A DNA stretch of 64,000 nt from Agrobacterium sp. a22-2 (GCF_012276985.1 NZ_JAAXMM010000007.1:62001-126000); one strand, 5' to 3'. Positions 33,712 to 43,379 are shown, counted from the first letter of the stretch. Notes: generated by a model not told the origin, from the sequence alone. Numbers and translations: made by a program.

Positions 33712-35315
33712 TCGCTCCGTTCGACTTCTTCGCCTTCGGCCGCGACCGGTTCTTCAACCGCCAGGTCTTCCTGCGTGATCCAGCCGGCCGCCAGACGGGC
33801 CTGAACGATCATGTTCTCGGCCTCGGTGCGCGATACGTCAAACTTGCCGAACAGACCTTCGAACTTCTTGGTCTCGCCGTCCTTGCGTTCGCTCCAGCCG
33901 ACGAGATCGTCAGCGGCGCAGCCGGCGAAGTCCTCGATCGTCTTGATGCCGTCCTGGCCGAGCGCGACCATCATCTGCGAGGTCATGCCGTCGATCGACC
34001 GCAATTCATCGGCAACACCGAGTTCCTTGCGCTTGGCATCCATTTCCGCCTCGATCTTCTCGAGATATTCGCGGGCACGGGTCTGGATTTCTTCCGCCGT
34101 ATCCTCGTCGAAACCGTCGATCGAGGCAATTTCGTCAAGCTCGACATAAGCCAGCTCTTCGACGGCCGCAAAGCCTTCGGAGGCCAGAACCTGGCCGACC
34201 ATTTCGTCGACGTCGAGAGCATCCATGAACAGGTTGGTGCGCTCGTTGAATTCCTTCTGGCGGCGCTCCGATTCCTCGGCTTCCGTCATGATGTCGATGT
34301 CCCAGCCGGTCAGCTGCGAGGCGAGCCGCACGTTCTGGCCGCGACGGCCGATGGCCAGCGACAGCTGTTCGTCCGGAACCACGACCTCGATACGCTCTGC
34401 ATCTTCGTCGAGAACGACCTTGGCCACTTCGGCCGGCTGCAGGGCGTTGACGATGAAGGAGGCCGGATCCTGGCTCCACGGAATGATGTCGATCTTCTCG
34501 CCCTGAAGCTCGCCGACGACGGCCTGAACGCGGCTGCCGCGCATACCGACGCATGCACCGACCGGATCGATCGAGCTATCGTTCGAAATGACGGCGATCT
34601 TGGCGCGCGAACCCGGGTCACGGGCGACCGACTTGATCTGAATGATGCCGTCGTAGATCTCAGGCACTTCCATGGTGAAGAGCTTGACCATGAACTGCGG
34701 ATGGGTGCGCGATAGGAAGATCTGCGGGCCACGCTGTTCGCGGCGCACGTCGTAGACATAGGCACGGACGCGGTCGCCGTAGCGGAAGGCTTCGCGCGGG
34801 ATCATCTCGTCACGACGGATAATGCCTTCGCCGCGGCCGAGATCGACGATGACGTTGCCGTATTCGACGCGCTTGACGGTGCCGTTGACGATTTCGCCGA
34901 CGCGATCCTTGAACTCGTCGAACTGGCGGTCACGCTCGGCTTCGCGCACTTTCTGCACGATAACCTGCTTGGCCGACTGGGCAGCGATACGGCCGAAATC
35001 CATCGGCGGCAGCGGATCGGCGATGAAGTCGCCGAGCTTGGCGTCGACATTGCGGTCGCGGGCCAGTTCCAGGGCGATCTGGGTGGAGTAATCCTCAACC
35101 TTCTCGACGACCTCAAGAAGACGCTGGAGACGGATTTCGCCGGTCTTGGAGTTGATGTCGGCGCGAATGTTGGTTTCGGTACCATACCGCGACCGAGCCG
35201 CCTTCTGGATCGCGTCGGCCATTGCGGCAAGCACGATTTCGCGGTCGATGACCTTTTCGCGTGCGACCGCATCCGCGATCTGCAAAAGCTCAAGCCGGTT
35301 AGCACTGACTGCCAT
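33708..35315 (-). CDS. nusA: Transcription termination/antitermination factor NusA
   Basis: The 535-residue protein has the N-terminal RNA polymerase-binding domain (residues 1-130), an S1 domain ([25 protein letters not shown]), two KH domains ([25 protein letters not shown] and [25 protein letters not shown]) and a C-terminal extension with two helix-hairpin-helix-like acidic repeats. The protein modulates pausing, termination and antitermination and promotes rRNA transcription. GGAGA lies upstream of the ATG. It follows rimP after 60 bases. Confidence 0.97.
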   Translation of the reverse strand: MAVSANRLELLQIADAVAREKVIDREIVLAAMADAIQKAARSRYGTETNIRADINSKTGEIRLQRLLEVVEKVEDYSTQIALELARDRNVDAKLGDFIADPLPPMDFGRIAAQSAKQVIVQKVREAERDRQFDEFKDRVGEIVNGTVKRVEYGNVIVDLGRGEGIIRRDEMIPREAFRYGDRVRAYVYDVRREQRGPQIFLSRTHPQFMVKLFTMEVPEIYDGIIQIKSVARDPGSRAKIAVISNDSSIDPVGACVGMRGSRVQAVVGELQGEKIDIIPWSQDPASFIVNALQPAEVAKVVLDEDAERIEVVVPDEQLSLAIGRRGQNVRLASQLTGWDIDIMTEAEESERRQKEFNERTNLFMDALDVDEMVGQVLASEGFAAVEELAYVELDEIASIDGFDEDTAEEIQTRAREYLEKIEAEMDAKRKELGVADELRSIDGMTSQMMVALGQDGIKTIEDFAGCAADDLVGWSERKDGETKKFEGLFGKFDVSRTEAENMIVQARLAAGWITQEDLAVEEPVAAEGEEVERSE

Positions 35316-35375
35316 TGTCTTAAGTCTCCGTCTTCCTGCCGGGGCGCCGTGCCCGCGAGGCGATTAGTCTATCGA

Positions 35376-35981
35376 TTATTCTTCGTCTTCTTCGCCGTTC
35401 TGATTGGCGGCTTCCGCTCTTGCCAGCTTGTCGGCCTTCAAAGCGTCGCGGATCAGATCGTCCGTCAGAATGAGCTTGGCTTCGGCCAGGGCAGTGAACG
35501 GAATGACCGTCACCGGTTCCTCGCCATAGGCGACCTGGTCACGCTCAAGCGTGAAACCCTCGGCGTCGACGTGCACGATCTTGCCGCGGAACCGCTTGCG
35601 ATTGTCGACCAGAATGGACGTCTCGCACTTGACGATATGGCCCTGCCAGCGGACAAAATCCGATACGCGAACCATCGGCCGGTCGATGCCGGGCGACGAC
35701 ACTTCCAGATGATACGCCTTGTCGACCGGATCCTCAACGTCAAGAGCGGGTGAAATCGCCATCGACACTTCTTCGCAGTCGACGACGGTCATGGTGCCGT
35801 CCAGGCGCTCGGCCATGACCTGCAGGGTCAGACCATTCTGGTTCATCAGCCGGACGCGAACGAGCTTGAAACCCATCGTGACCAGAATCGGCTCGATGAT
35901 GTCGGCAAGGCGGCGATCAAGGCCGGTTTCGACGATAAGGCGCGGCTCTAATTCCGGCTGCGTCGGGATATTTTCGGACAA
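35376..35981 (-). CDS. rimP: Ribosome maturation factor RimP
   Basis: The 201-residue protein matches RimP: a KH-like N-domain ([21 protein letters not shown]), the linker [21 protein letters not shown], then [14 protein letters not shown] and an Sm-like C-domain. It helps assemble the 30S subunit. The start codon is TTG, supported by a strong ribosome site (AGGAGGA, six bases upstream), which may hold its translation down. The acidic tail ends NQNGEEDEE. It is the first gene of the nusA-infB operon and is preceded by an attenuator-like leader. Confidence 0.95.
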   Translation of the reverse strand: MSENIPTQPELEPRLIVETGLDRRLADIIEPILVTMGFKLVRVRLMNQNGLTLQVMAERLDGTMTVVDCEEVSMAISPALDVEDPVDKAYHLEVSSPGIDRPMVRVSDFVRWQGHIVKCETSILVDNRKRFRGKIVHVDAEGFTLERDQVAYGEEPVTVIPFTALAEAKLILTDDLIRDALKADKLARAEAANQNGEEDEE

Positions 35982-36023
35982 TCGTGTTCCTCCTGGAACA
36001 TCCAGTGCTGGTCTCGATCCAAC

Positions 36024-36054
36024 AAAAAAGAGCGGGTCCTTGCGGGCCCACTCT
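36024..36054 (-). terminator. Attenuator-like terminator in the rimP-nusA-infB leader
   Basis: AGAGCGGGTCC (36029-36039) pairs with GGGCCCACTCT (36044-36054), one mismatch and one G-U, loop of four. Six T residues follow on the minus strand (complement of 36024-36029). It lies between a good promoter and the rimP start, so transcription must pass it to enter the operon. Confidence 0.72.
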
Positions 36055-36081
36055 TCATCTGCCGATCAAGAATTTACGGGT

Positions 36082-36110
36082 CATATACGCTTGCCCTACC
36101 GAAATTGCAA
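36082..36110 (-). promoter_or_regulatory. Promoter of the rimP-nusA-infB operon
   Basis: On the minus strand, TTGCAA (36105-36110), a 17-base spacer and TATATG (36082-36087) form a sigma-70 promoter. Transcription would start near 36075, about 95 bases before the rimP start codon and about 20 bases before the attenuator stem. Confidence 0.6.
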
Positions 36111-36232
36111 GCTTTTCGCGATCCGTAGACAATCCGCCGGCATTTTTGCGGTTTGAGTGTTTGGCCGTAGGCAATGTACGTTCCTTCCGCCTATACTCCA
36201 CCCGTTGAGAATCGCGGAATGGGTGTCAGGAC

Positions 36233-37861
36233 GTGCCGGATCGCAGATCGCCTTTGGCGCCGCTGAAAAATGAATTCTACCGGACCATATGGTTTGCCAG
36301 CATCTCCTCCAATCTTGGAGGGTTGATCCAGGGGGTCGGCGCGGCGTGGATGATGGCCTCCATTTCGACCTCGGAGAATATGGTGGCACTGGTACAGGCC
36401 TCCAATACCCTGCCGATCATGCTGTTTTCCCTGCTTTCGGGCGCCATCGCCGACGGCTTCGACCGACGCCGGGTCATGCTGACGTCGCAGTTCTTCATGC
36501 TCGCCGTTTCGGCATCCCTGGCGATCTCGGCCTATCTCGGCCTGATGACGCCCTGGTTGTTGCTGACCTTCACCTTTCTGATCGGCTGCGGCACAGCGCT
36601 CAACAATCCCTCCTGGCAGGCATCCGTGGGCGACATGGTGCCGCGCGCCGATCTGCCGGCTGCCGTGTCGCTCAACAGCATGGGCTTCAACATCACCCGC
36701 AGCGTCGGCCCGGCCATCGGCGGCGCGATCGTGGCGGCAGCGGGCGCTGCAGCCGCCTTTGCGGTCAACACATTCAGCTATTTCGCCCTGATATACGCGC
36801 TGCTGCGCTGGAAGCCAGACTATCCCAAGACCGCCCTGCCGCGCGAGGGGCTTGGCCAGGCCATTTCGGCGGGATTGCGCTATGTCGCCATGTCGCCGAA
36901 TATCGGCAAGGTGCTGTTTCGGGGTTTCATCTTCGGCTTGACTGCAACGGCGGTGCTGGCGCTTCTGCCCATCGTGGCCCGCGATCTGATCGGCGGCGGC
37001 CCGTTGACCTATGGCGTGCTGCTCGGCGCGTTCGGCGCCGGCGCCATCGCCGGGGCACTGATGAGCGCGCGGCTTCGCGAGCGGCTGTCGAGCGAGGATA
37101 TCGTGCGCTGTGCCTTTGCCGGCTTTGCGGTCGGATCGGCGCTCACCGGGGTCAGTTCGTCGGCCTTGCTCACCAGCGCCGCGCTGTTTGTCGCCGGCGC
37201 CTGCTGGGTGCTGGCGCTGTCGCTGTTCAACACCGTGGTCCAGCTTTCGACGCCGCGCTGGGTGCTCGGGCGGGCACTGTCGCTCTACCAGACCGCCACC
37301 TTCGGCGGCATGGCGACAGGAAGCTGGCTCTGGGGCCTGGTTGCCGAAAACTACGGGGTCGGCAATGCGCTGCTCGCTTCAAGCGTATTGATGATCTTCG
37401 GCGTTGCTATCGGCTTCTGGCTCGCCATGCCGGCTTTCGCCACCCTCGATCTCGACCCGCTCAACCGCTTCAACGAACCGGCACTCGGGCTGGATATCCG
37501 GCCGCGCAGCGGTCCGATCGTCATACAGATCGACTACGAGATCGCCGATGAGGATCTGGCCGAGTTTCTGGCCGTGATGGTCGAACGGCGGCGCATCCGC
37601 ATTCGCGACGGCGCGCGCAACTGGGCGCTGATGCGGGACCTTGAAAACCCCGATATCTGGACCGAGACCTATCATACGCCGACCTGGGTGGAATATGTCC
37701 GCCACAACCACCGCCGCACCAAGGCCGACGCGGAGACGACCGACCGGCTGCTGGCGCTGCATCGCGGGCACTCCACGCCGCGCGTGCACAGAATGATCGA
37801 ACGGCAGGCGATCCCGCCGGCCGACGATGTGTTTCACAAGGCGCATATCGATCCGCATTGA
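36233..37861 (+). CDS. MFS transporter with C-terminal DHABB-like domain
   Basis: The 542-residue protein has twelve predicted membrane segments in residues about 15-410 and belongs to the EntS-type MFS branch (MFS_3). Landmarks are the loop ADGFDRRRVML between helices 2 and 3 and GTALNNPSWQASVGDMVPRADLPAAVSL. Residues from about 425 form a soluble ferredoxin-like domain (VIQIDYEIADEDLAEFLAVMVERRR, RDLENPDIWTETYHTPTW) found fused to this transporter group in rhizobia. It is probably an exporter; the substrate is unknown. The start is GTG at 36233. It is divergent from rimP. Confidence 0.87.
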   Translation: MPDRRSPLAPLKNEFYRTIWFASISSNLGGLIQGVGAAWMMASISTSENMVALVQASNTLPIMLFSLLSGAIADGFDRRRVMLTSQFFMLAVSASLAISAYLGLMTPWLLLTFTFLIGCGTALNNPSWQASVGDMVPRADLPAAVSLNSMGFNITRSVGPAIGGAIVAAAGAAAAFAVNTFSYFALIYALLRWKPDYPKTALPREGLGQAISAGLRYVAMSPNIGKVLFRGFIFGLTATAVLALLPIVARDLIGGGPLTYGVLLGAFGAGAIAGALMSARLRERLSSEDIVRCAFAGFAVGSALTGVSSSALLTSAALFVAGACWVLALSLFNTVVQLSTPRWVLGRALSLYQTATFGGMATGSWLWGLVAENYGVGNALLASSVLMIFGVAIGFWLAMPAFATLDLDPLNRFNEPALGLDIRPRSGPIVIQIDYEIADEDLAEFLAVMVERRRIRIRDGARNWALMRDLENPDIWTETYHTPTWVEYVRHNHRRTKADAETTDRLLALHRGHSTPRVHRMIERQAIPPADDVFHKAHIDPH

Positions 37862-37874
37862 GACCGATTCGGTG

Positions 37875-37897
37875 AAGCCGTTTGTTTCAAACGGCTT
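37875..37897. terminator. Bidirectional hairpin between convergent genes
   Basis: AAGCCGTTTG (37875-37884) and CAAACGGCTT (37888-37897) are perfect complements with a three-base loop. The element lies between the MFS stop and the acyltransferase stop and probably ends both transcripts, although neither side has a real T tract. Confidence 0.6.
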
Positions 37898-37907
37898 GGG
37901 TCAAGCC

Positions 37908-39092
37908 TCAGCCCAGGGCCGGCGTGCCTGCCGGTGCAATGGAGCGGGGCTCGCCATCGCCGCCCTCGGCAATATCCGTCTTTGTCTTGTCCGGGCTGAT
38001 GAGGCCGTGGGTGCCGACAGTTCCCTTCTGCGATCGGTTCAAGATGAACCGCTTCAGCCGCAGCATCGGCTTTTCGATGCAGTGCCAGGAAAACGCGGCG
38101 AACAGGCCGACAAATACCAGCGCCACCAGAAAATTCACGTACCAGGCCTGACCTTTCGGCAGCAGATAGACGACCGCCTGCTGGATCGGGAAGGCATAGA
38201 GATAGATCCCATAGGAATAATCACCCTTGAAGATCAGGGGCAGTTTTTTCGGGGTCTGCAATCCGAGATACATGGTCAGATAGGCAACCGGCAGCGGCAG
38301 AAGATAGATGTAGACGTGGGACGACACCAGCGCCACGGACAGGACGGCGGAGGCAAGGGCAATCCAGCCGGAATAGGGGATCCGATCGCGCCAGAGATAG
38401 ACGATGACCCCTGCCAGGAAGAAAAGGATGAGCTGGCGGCCGGTGGCCGTACCCCTTGCCGGTCCGGTATCGCCCGACACGAATGTCCAGACGAACAGGG
38501 CGATCGAGACCGCGACGAAGCCGACGATCAGTAGGCTTGGCCGCTTGACGAGCCCGATCAGGGAGACTGCCGCCAGAACCAGATAGCACTCCGCTTCGTA
38601 AGGAACGGTCCACAGCGAACCGTTGACCATACGCTCGATCGGATTGTCCAGGAAAACACCCGGCAGGTGATAGTGGATGTATCCGATGATGTTCAGGAAA
38701 TAGCGGAAGAAATCGGGATCGGTGAAATATTCCCTGTAGCTGACCGTCGTCAGCATGGGGCCAAGCACCATGGCCGACAGGACGATTTCCACCATCAGGG
38801 CCGGCACGATGCGCAGGCCGCGCAGGGTCAGGAAGGTCAGCAGGTTGCTGGTGCGGATCAGGCTGGCAGCAACGAGAAAGCCGCTCAGGCAAAAGAACAC
38901 CGGCAGGATCGAATATCCGACGATGCGGTCGATGCCCCATGGCATGACGCTGGCCGACACCAGATCTCCGCTGACCGCGAAACTGTGGGAGAACATGACG
39001 AGCATGGAAAGGCCAAGGCGGATATAGTCGAAACCGCTGGTAAATCCGCCGGCGGCCTGTATTCGTGCACCCACAAGCTCTGACCTGTTCAT
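37908..39092 (-). CDS. Acyltransferase family 3 membrane protein (OafA/ExoZ-like)
   Basis: The 394-residue integral membrane protein has about ten helices and the family hallmarks: FDYIRLGLSMLVMFSHSF with the conserved His, the Arg of LRGLRIVPALM, and GDYSYGIYLYAFPIQQ near the C-terminus. Members transfer acetyl or other acyl groups to surface polysaccharides, Nod factors or macrolides. The acceptor is unknown and no polysaccharide genes are adjacent. The ATG at 39092 is preferred to 39107 because GAGGGG lies 8 bases upstream. A polar Pro/Gly-rich tail of about 35 residues follows the last helix. Confidence 0.88.
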   Translation of the reverse strand: MNRSELVGARIQAAGGFTSGFDYIRLGLSMLVMFSHSFAVSGDLVSASVMPWGIDRIVGYSILPVFFCLSGFLVAASLIRTSNLLTFLTLRGLRIVPALMVEIVLSAMVLGPMLTTVSYREYFTDPDFFRYFLNIIGYIHYHLPGVFLDNPIERMVNGSLWTVPYEAECYLVLAAVSLIGLVKRPSLLIVGFVAVSIALFVWTFVSGDTGPARGTATGRQLILFFLAGVIVYLWRDRIPYSGWIALASAVLSVALVSSHVYIYLLPLPVAYLTMYLGLQTPKKLPLIFKGDYSYGIYLYAFPIQQAVVYLLPKGQAWYVNFLVALVFVGLFAAFSWHCIEKPMLRLKRFILNRSQKGTVGTHGLISPDKTKTDIAEGGDGEPRSIAPAGTPALG

Positions 39093-39266
39093 GGAAAGAC
39101 CCCTCAATCACCTTGCAGAGCGGAAAAATCCCGCGCGCCAAACGTTGGGGAATGCCATTACCATGAAAGTACCGCCTGTTTGCGGACAAGTTCCAAGTAA
39201 CGTTAATGCTGGAGCCAAGACGAACCGTTCGGCGCGACCCCGTCTCCGCCGGCATGGCTCCGGCTG

Positions 39267-40520
39267 CTATCGCAGCTTTGCCTTCAGGGAAGCATCGGGA
39301 TAACAGGTCGGTGCCATGCCGCTTTTCTGCTGCCAGTCACCCAGCGAGCGCCGTGTCTTGAAGCCAGGCAGGCCGTCGACGGTGCCGACATCGTAGCCCT
39401 TGGCGACCAGCGCCTTCTGCATGGCCAACACGTCTGAGCGCAGCATCTTGCCGACATCGCCCCAGGGGCCGGCAAAGGCGCCCCCGCCATGGGCGATACG
39501 GTCGGCCAGATTGCCGATGAACAGGGCATAGAGGTCGGAATTGTTATATTCCTTGATGACGTAGAAATTCGGGCTGACGAGGAATTCCGGACCATGGGTG
39601 CCGGCCGGCATGAGCATCATGGTGCGTTCGCCGAGTTCCGCTTTCGGGAAGGCCTTGCCGGAAATGCGCTTGATGCCGGTCGCGGCCCATTTCGATAGGG
39701 GCTGGGCCTTGTCCGGCCCTTCCTGCGTGCAGCTGACGCCGGCGGGAATGCTTACCTCGAAACCCCAGTCGCGGCCCCTCTGCCAGCCGCTCTTGGCCAG
39801 ATAATTGGCGATCGAGGCAAGGCTATCGGGCACGGAATTCCAGATGTCGCGATGGCCGTCGCCATCGAAGTCGACGGCATATTTCAGATAGCTGGTCGGC
39901 AGGAACTGCGGCTGGCCAAGCGCGCCGGCCCAGGAACCCATCATCTTGGAGGCTGCAATATCGCCGCCTTCGACGATATGCAAAGCGGAGATCAGTTCAC
40001 GGGTGAAAAGATCCTTGCGGGTCGACATGAAGGCCTTGGTGGCCAGCACCTCGATGGCCGGGTGAGGCAGTTTTGCCTGGCCGAAGCCGGATTCGCGGCC
40101 CCAGATGGCGACGATCACCGATCCCGGTACGCCATAGGTCGCTTCGATGCGGCGCAGGGTGCCTGCATGTTTGGCGGCCAGGCTGCGGCCGGTGCCGGCC
40201 AGGCCCTGCAGACGCTTCTCACTGAAATAGGCGCCGGGCGACGAAAATTCGGCCTGGCTCTGGCTGCGATCCTTCGGGGGAGCCGACCCAGGCGACACCA
40301 GATCCGGCAAGTCCCAGTTGAGCGACAAGTCGGCCGTTGCCGCATCGAACACCTTGCGCGAGACACCGGATTTTTCCGCCTGCGGCCAGAGGTCGGCGTT
40401 CAGCCAGGACCGGAACTGCCCTTCGACTTCTGCCTTGGAGGCGGCATGGACTGAGGCAGACGGCATGGACAGCAACAGGCTTAAGACCGAGAAAACCGCT
40501 CCGTGGATAAAGCTCTTCAT
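39267..40520 (-). CDS. Lytic murein transglycosylase (MltB family)
   Basis: The 417-residue protein has a signal peptide (cleavage near residue 27, SVHAAS) and an SLT-type catalytic domain. The catalytic Glu lies in IVAIWGRESGFG, and GSWAGALGQPQFLPTSYLKYAVDFDGDGHRDIW is the MltB-type substrate cleft and metal-binding loop. A C-terminal peptidoglycan-binding motif follows (LRSDVLAMQKALVAKGYDVGTVDGLPGFKTRRSLGDWQ). It cleaves peptidoglycan glycan strands in the periplasm to give anhydromuropeptides. AGGGG precedes the ATG. It lies downstream of recR on the same strand with a 26-base gap, an arrangement seen in other rhizobia. Confidence 0.92.
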   Translation of the reverse strand: MKSFIHGAVFSVLSLLLSMPSASVHAASKAEVEGQFRSWLNADLWPQAEKSGVSRKVFDAATADLSLNWDLPDLVSPGSAPPKDRSQSQAEFSSPGAYFSEKRLQGLAGTGRSLAAKHAGTLRRIEATYGVPGSVIVAIWGRESGFGQAKLPHPAIEVLATKAFMSTRKDLFTRELISALHIVEGGDIAASKMMGSWAGALGQPQFLPTSYLKYAVDFDGDGHRDIWNSVPDSLASIANYLAKSGWQRGRDWGFEVSIPAGVSCTQEGPDKAQPLSKWAATGIKRISGKAFPKAELGERTMMLMPAGTHGPEFLVSPNFYVIKEYNNSDLYALFIGNLADRIAHGGGAFAGPWGDVGKMLRSDVLAMQKALVAKGYDVGTVDGLPGFKTRRSLGDWQQKSGMAPTCYPDASLKAKLR

Positions 40521-40546
40521 GCGGTGCCCCTCAGTTTGGCCAGAGA

Positions 40547-41152
40547 TCAGATCACCGTCCGGGCGCGGATCGCAGCCGACAGCGTGCCCTCGTCCAGATA
40601 ATCGAGTTCGCCGCCAACCGGCACGCCATGGGCGAGCCGCGTGATGCGCACGTCCAGCCCGGTCAGATGGTCGGTTATATAGTGGGCTGTGGTTTGCCCT
40701 TCGACGGTGGCATTGACCGCAATGATGATCTCGCGAATGCCGCCCTTGGCGACGCGGTCGATCAACCCCTTGATGTTGAGGTCGTCCGGCCCGACACCGT
40801 CGAGCGGCGACAGGGTGCCGCCCAGAACGTGATAGGCAGCGTTCAACACCCCTGCCCGCTCCAGCGCCCAGAGATCGGAAACGTCTTCGACGACGATGAT
40901 CACCGACTGGTCACGACGGTCGTCGGTGCAGACCGTGCAGGGATCGACCGTATCAACATTGCCGCAATGAGAACAGATCTTGACCTTGTCATAGGCCTCG
41001 CCCATGGCGTGACCGAGAGGCCCCAGCAACTGGTCCTTCTTCTTGATCAGATGCAGCGCGGCGCGGCGCGCCGAGCGCGGCCCGAGGCCCGGCACCTTTG
41101 CCAGAAGCTGGATCAGTTTTTCGATTTCGGGGCCGGTGACTCGCTTTGCCAT
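40547..41152 (-). CDS. recR: Recombination mediator RecR
   Basis: The 201-residue protein starts with the helix-hairpin-helix [24 protein letters not shown]. It continues with the four-Cys zinc finger [16 protein letters not shown] and the Toprim domain ([18 protein letters not shown], then [18 protein letters not shown]). RecR works with RecF/RecO to load RecA on gapped DNA. In most rhizobia recR directly follows ybaB; here about 2.2 kb with three unrelated genes lie between them. The start overlaps no neighbour; the MOSC gene diverges 56 bases away. Confidence 0.96.
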   Translation of the reverse strand: MAKRVTGPEIEKLIQLLAKVPGLGPRSARRAALHLIKKKDQLLGPLGHAMGEAYDKVKICSHCGNVDTVDPCTVCTDDRRDQSVIIVVEDVSDLWALERAGVLNAAYHVLGGTLSPLDGVGPDDLNIKGLIDRVAKGGIREIIIAVNATVEGQTTAHYITDHLTGLDVRITRLAHGVPVGGELDYLDEGTLSAAIRARTVI

Positions 41153-41208
41153 TGGCCGCTTCTAGCGCATATCTTGGCAAAGCGGAATCGTCTAATGGAG
41201 TGCCTTCG

Positions 41209-41826
41209 ATGAAAATCCTCGCCGTCTGCATGGGTTCGGCAGAGACCCTGACGGGCAAGTCGTACAAGACAGGCATTCTTAAAATACCGGTTTCAGGGCC
41301 GGTCCAGGTCGATGGGGAAGGCCTGCTCGGCGACAGGATCTGCAATCGCAAGCACCATGGCGGGCCGGATCAGGCCGTCTATATCGAGGGTGGCGCGACG
41401 CTCGACTGGTGGGCGGTGGAACTCGGCCAGCCGCTTGCGCCGGGTATGTTTGGTGAAAACCTGGTGATGTCCGATCTCGATAATCGCGATGTTGCCGTCG
41501 GCGACCGGTTCGTGATCGGCCCTTTAATCCTGGAGGCGACCGCACCCCGCACGCCCTGCGCAACGTTTGCCAGCCGCATGAACGATTCGATGTTCGTCAA
41601 ACGCTATACGGCGTCGGGCCGGCCGGGCATCTATTGCCGGGTCCTGGCACCGGGCTTCGTGGAGGCCGGGCAGGCAGTACGGCATGAACTTTATGCCGGC
41701 GACCGTGTGACGATGCCCGAACTCTTGGCGGCCTATGGCAGAAAGCTGGAAAAAACCGACATCGCCCGTTTTCTGGCGGCGCCGCTTGCGATCCGAATCC
41801 GAACTTTCTTTACGGAGAAGCTGTAG
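41209..41826 (+). CDS. MOSC domain protein (YiiM-like)
   Basis: The 205-residue protein has the MOSC fold with DGEGLLGDRICNRKHHGGPDQAVYIEGG, the FGENLVMSDLDNRDVAVGDRFVIG strand pair and the conserved Cys in TAPRTPCATFASRM. YiiM proteins use the molybdenum cofactor to reduce N-hydroxylated bases and amines such as 6-N-hydroxylaminopurine. The C-terminal YAGDRVTMPELLAAYGRKLEK matches the small 3-alpha tail of that group. The start at 41209 has GGAG 9 bases upstream. Its end overlaps the end of the TetR gene by 17 bases, tail to tail. Confidence 0.85.
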   Translation: MKILAVCMGSAETLTGKSYKTGILKIPVSGPVQVDGEGLLGDRICNRKHHGGPDQAVYIEGGATLDWWAVELGQPLAPGMFGENLVMSDLDNRDVAVGDRFVIGPLILEATAPRTPCATFASRMNDSMFVKRYTASGRPGIYCRVLAPGFVEAGQAVRHELYAGDRVTMPELLAAYGRKLEKTDIARFLAAPLAIRIRTFFTEKL

Positions 41827-42403
41827 CTCCTGCCAACGACTGCGCATGGCGGATGAGCGATTTGGCGGCAAGGCCGGCGGACCGCATATAACTCGGGTCG
41901 CGATGCAGCATCGCCACCGAAAAGCAGCCGTCCAGCAGCAGCATGATTTGTCGGGCAAGATCGCCGGAACCGGCAATTCCTGCCGCTTCAAGCTTCTGCG
42001 TCAGCCAGCTTTCGAAGGCCTTCTTGTGCGCTCGTCCGACCTGCAACGCCGGATGGCCTGGCAGGTTGGCAAGCTCGGCCGAGGTTCTGAGGAAACCGCA
42101 ACCCTTCCAGTCCGCACGCGCCGCCGCAATCGCGAGATGGTCGAAGATCGCCGAGACCCGATCGCCAACATCGCCTTCGGCCGCGTCGAACCAGCGGCGA
42201 TAGGCTTCCAGGTTCGGCTGATCGCGATAGGACAGATAGGCCGCGATCAGTTCGTCCTTGCTCCTGAAGTGGTAGTACAGAGACTTCTTGGTGATGCCGG
42301 CAGCCTCTGCCACGGCATCAACGCTGACCGCCTTGATGCCTTCGCGGTAGAACAGCCGGTTGGCGGCGGAAATGATCCGCTCTCGGGTTGATGTTTCTTC
42401 CAT
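41810..42403 (-). CDS. TetR-family transcriptional regulator
   Basis: The 197-residue protein opens MEETSTRERIISAANRLFY with the TetR_N helix-turn-helix (AVSVDAVAEAAGITKKSLYYHFRSKDEL, residues about 23-50), followed by an all-helical ligand domain. The ATG at 42403 fits the family start; the frame is open for 61 further codons that would cross the divergent promoter. A 22-bp imperfect palindrome lies 10 bases upstream, between this gene and the alpha/beta hydrolase gene, so it probably represses both. The inducer may be a substrate of the hydrolase. Confidence 0.92.
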   Translation of the reverse strand: MEETSTRERIISAANRLFYREGIKAVSVDAVAEAAGITKKSLYYHFRSKDELIAAYLSYRDQPNLEAYRRWFDAAEGDVGDRVSAIFDHLAIAAARADWKGCGFLRTSAELANLPGHPALQVGRAHKKAFESWLTQKLEAAGIAGSGDLARQIMLLLDGCFSVAMLHRDPSYMRSAGLAAKSLIRHAQSLAGATASP

Positions 42404-42412
42404 AGAGGAAAG

Positions 42413-42434
42413 GTATACTGACCAGTGAGTATAC
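42413..42434. promoter_or_regulatory. TetR-type operator
   Basis: GTATACT (42413-42419) and AGTATAC (42428-42434) are perfect inverted repeats around GACCAGTG; 18 of the 22 positions are symmetric. It sits in the short space between the divergent tetR and hydrolase genes, the typical place for autoregulation and control of the partner. Confidence 0.72.
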
Positions 42435-42485
42435 ACAAGCACCGCAATGGTGAATGCTCCGATCGTCTGGTCTGGAGGGACGGCG

Positions 42486-43373
42486 ATGGAGCAGGAAGCG
42501 GTTCGGATCATCTGCGGCGACGCCATCCCGTTGCGCGGCCATTGGTGGTCGCCTCGGTCGAAGGCCGGTGAGATTGTCGTCATCAATCCGGCGACCGGGG
42601 TCGCCGCTCGCTACTACCACCGGTACGCCGCATTTCTCGCCGACCACGGCTTCGAGGTCCTGACCTATGACTACCGCGGCATAGGGCTGTCACGGCCGGA
42701 AAGATTGTCGGGCTGCGGCTTCGACTGGACCCAGTGGGGCGAGCGGGACGTGGAGGCCGCGCTGGCATTTGCCACGCACCGCTCCGGGCGAGAGAGTGTC
42801 ACGGTCGTCGGCCACAGTATCGGCGGCGTGCTGCCCGGCTATGCCGCGAGCGCCTCCGCCATAGACCGGATGCTGACGGTCGGCGCTCAATATGCCTATT
42901 GGCCTGATTATAAAGCCGGCTATCGTCTTGGGCTGTTTTTGAAATGGCATCTGGCCATGCCGTTGCTCACCGTGCTGTTCGGCTATTTTCCGGGCCGTCG
43001 GCTGGGTTGGCTGGAAGATCTGCCGGCAGGGGTCGCCTACGAGTGGGGCTTTCGCGGGAAGCGCCTCGAAGCGCATCTCGATCCGGCAAGAAGAGAGCGG
43101 CTGCTATCCAGCTTTGCCGCCGTCACGGCGCCGATCCTGGCGATCAGCACGTCGGATGATCCCTTCGCCACAGCTGAAGCCGTGTCCCGCGGCCTCGACT
43201 ATTACAGCGGTGCGGAGCCGCAAAAGGTCATGCTTGAGCCGCAGGATCTCGGGCAAGAACAGGTCGGCCATTTCGACCTGTTCCACGATCGTCATGCCGG
43301 CGGCTTCTGGCTCGATACGCTTTTGTGGCTGCGCGACGGCATCAATCCCTGGCCGCTGAAGGTTTATGAGTGA
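42486..43373 (+). CDS. Alpha/beta hydrolase
   Basis: The 295-residue protein has the alpha/beta hydrolase layout: an oxyanion region (VINPATGVAARYYHRYAAFL), TYDYRGIGLSRPE, the nucleophile elbow VVGHSIGGVLPGY, an acidic residue in ISTSDDPFATAEA and a late His in QVGHFDLFHD. It probably hydrolyses an ester or similar bond in a small lipophilic compound. The ATG at 42486 is chosen because GGAGGG lies 7 bases upstream; a start at 42447 would sit nearly on the operator. It is the presumed target of the divergent TetR regulator. Confidence 0.85.
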   Translation: MEQEAVRIICGDAIPLRGHWWSPRSKAGEIVVINPATGVAARYYHRYAAFLADHGFEVLTYDYRGIGLSRPERLSGCGFDWTQWGERDVEAALAFATHRSGRESVTVVGHSIGGVLPGYAASASAIDRMLTVGAQYAYWPDYKAGYRLGLFLKWHLAMPLLTVLFGYFPGRRLGWLEDLPAGVAYEWGFRGKRLEAHLDPARRERLLSSFAAVTAPILAISTSDDPFATAEAVSRGLDYYSGAEPQKVMLEPQDLGQEQVGHFDLFHDRHAGGFWLDTLLWLRDGINPWPLKVYE

Positions 43374-43379
43374 CCGGCC

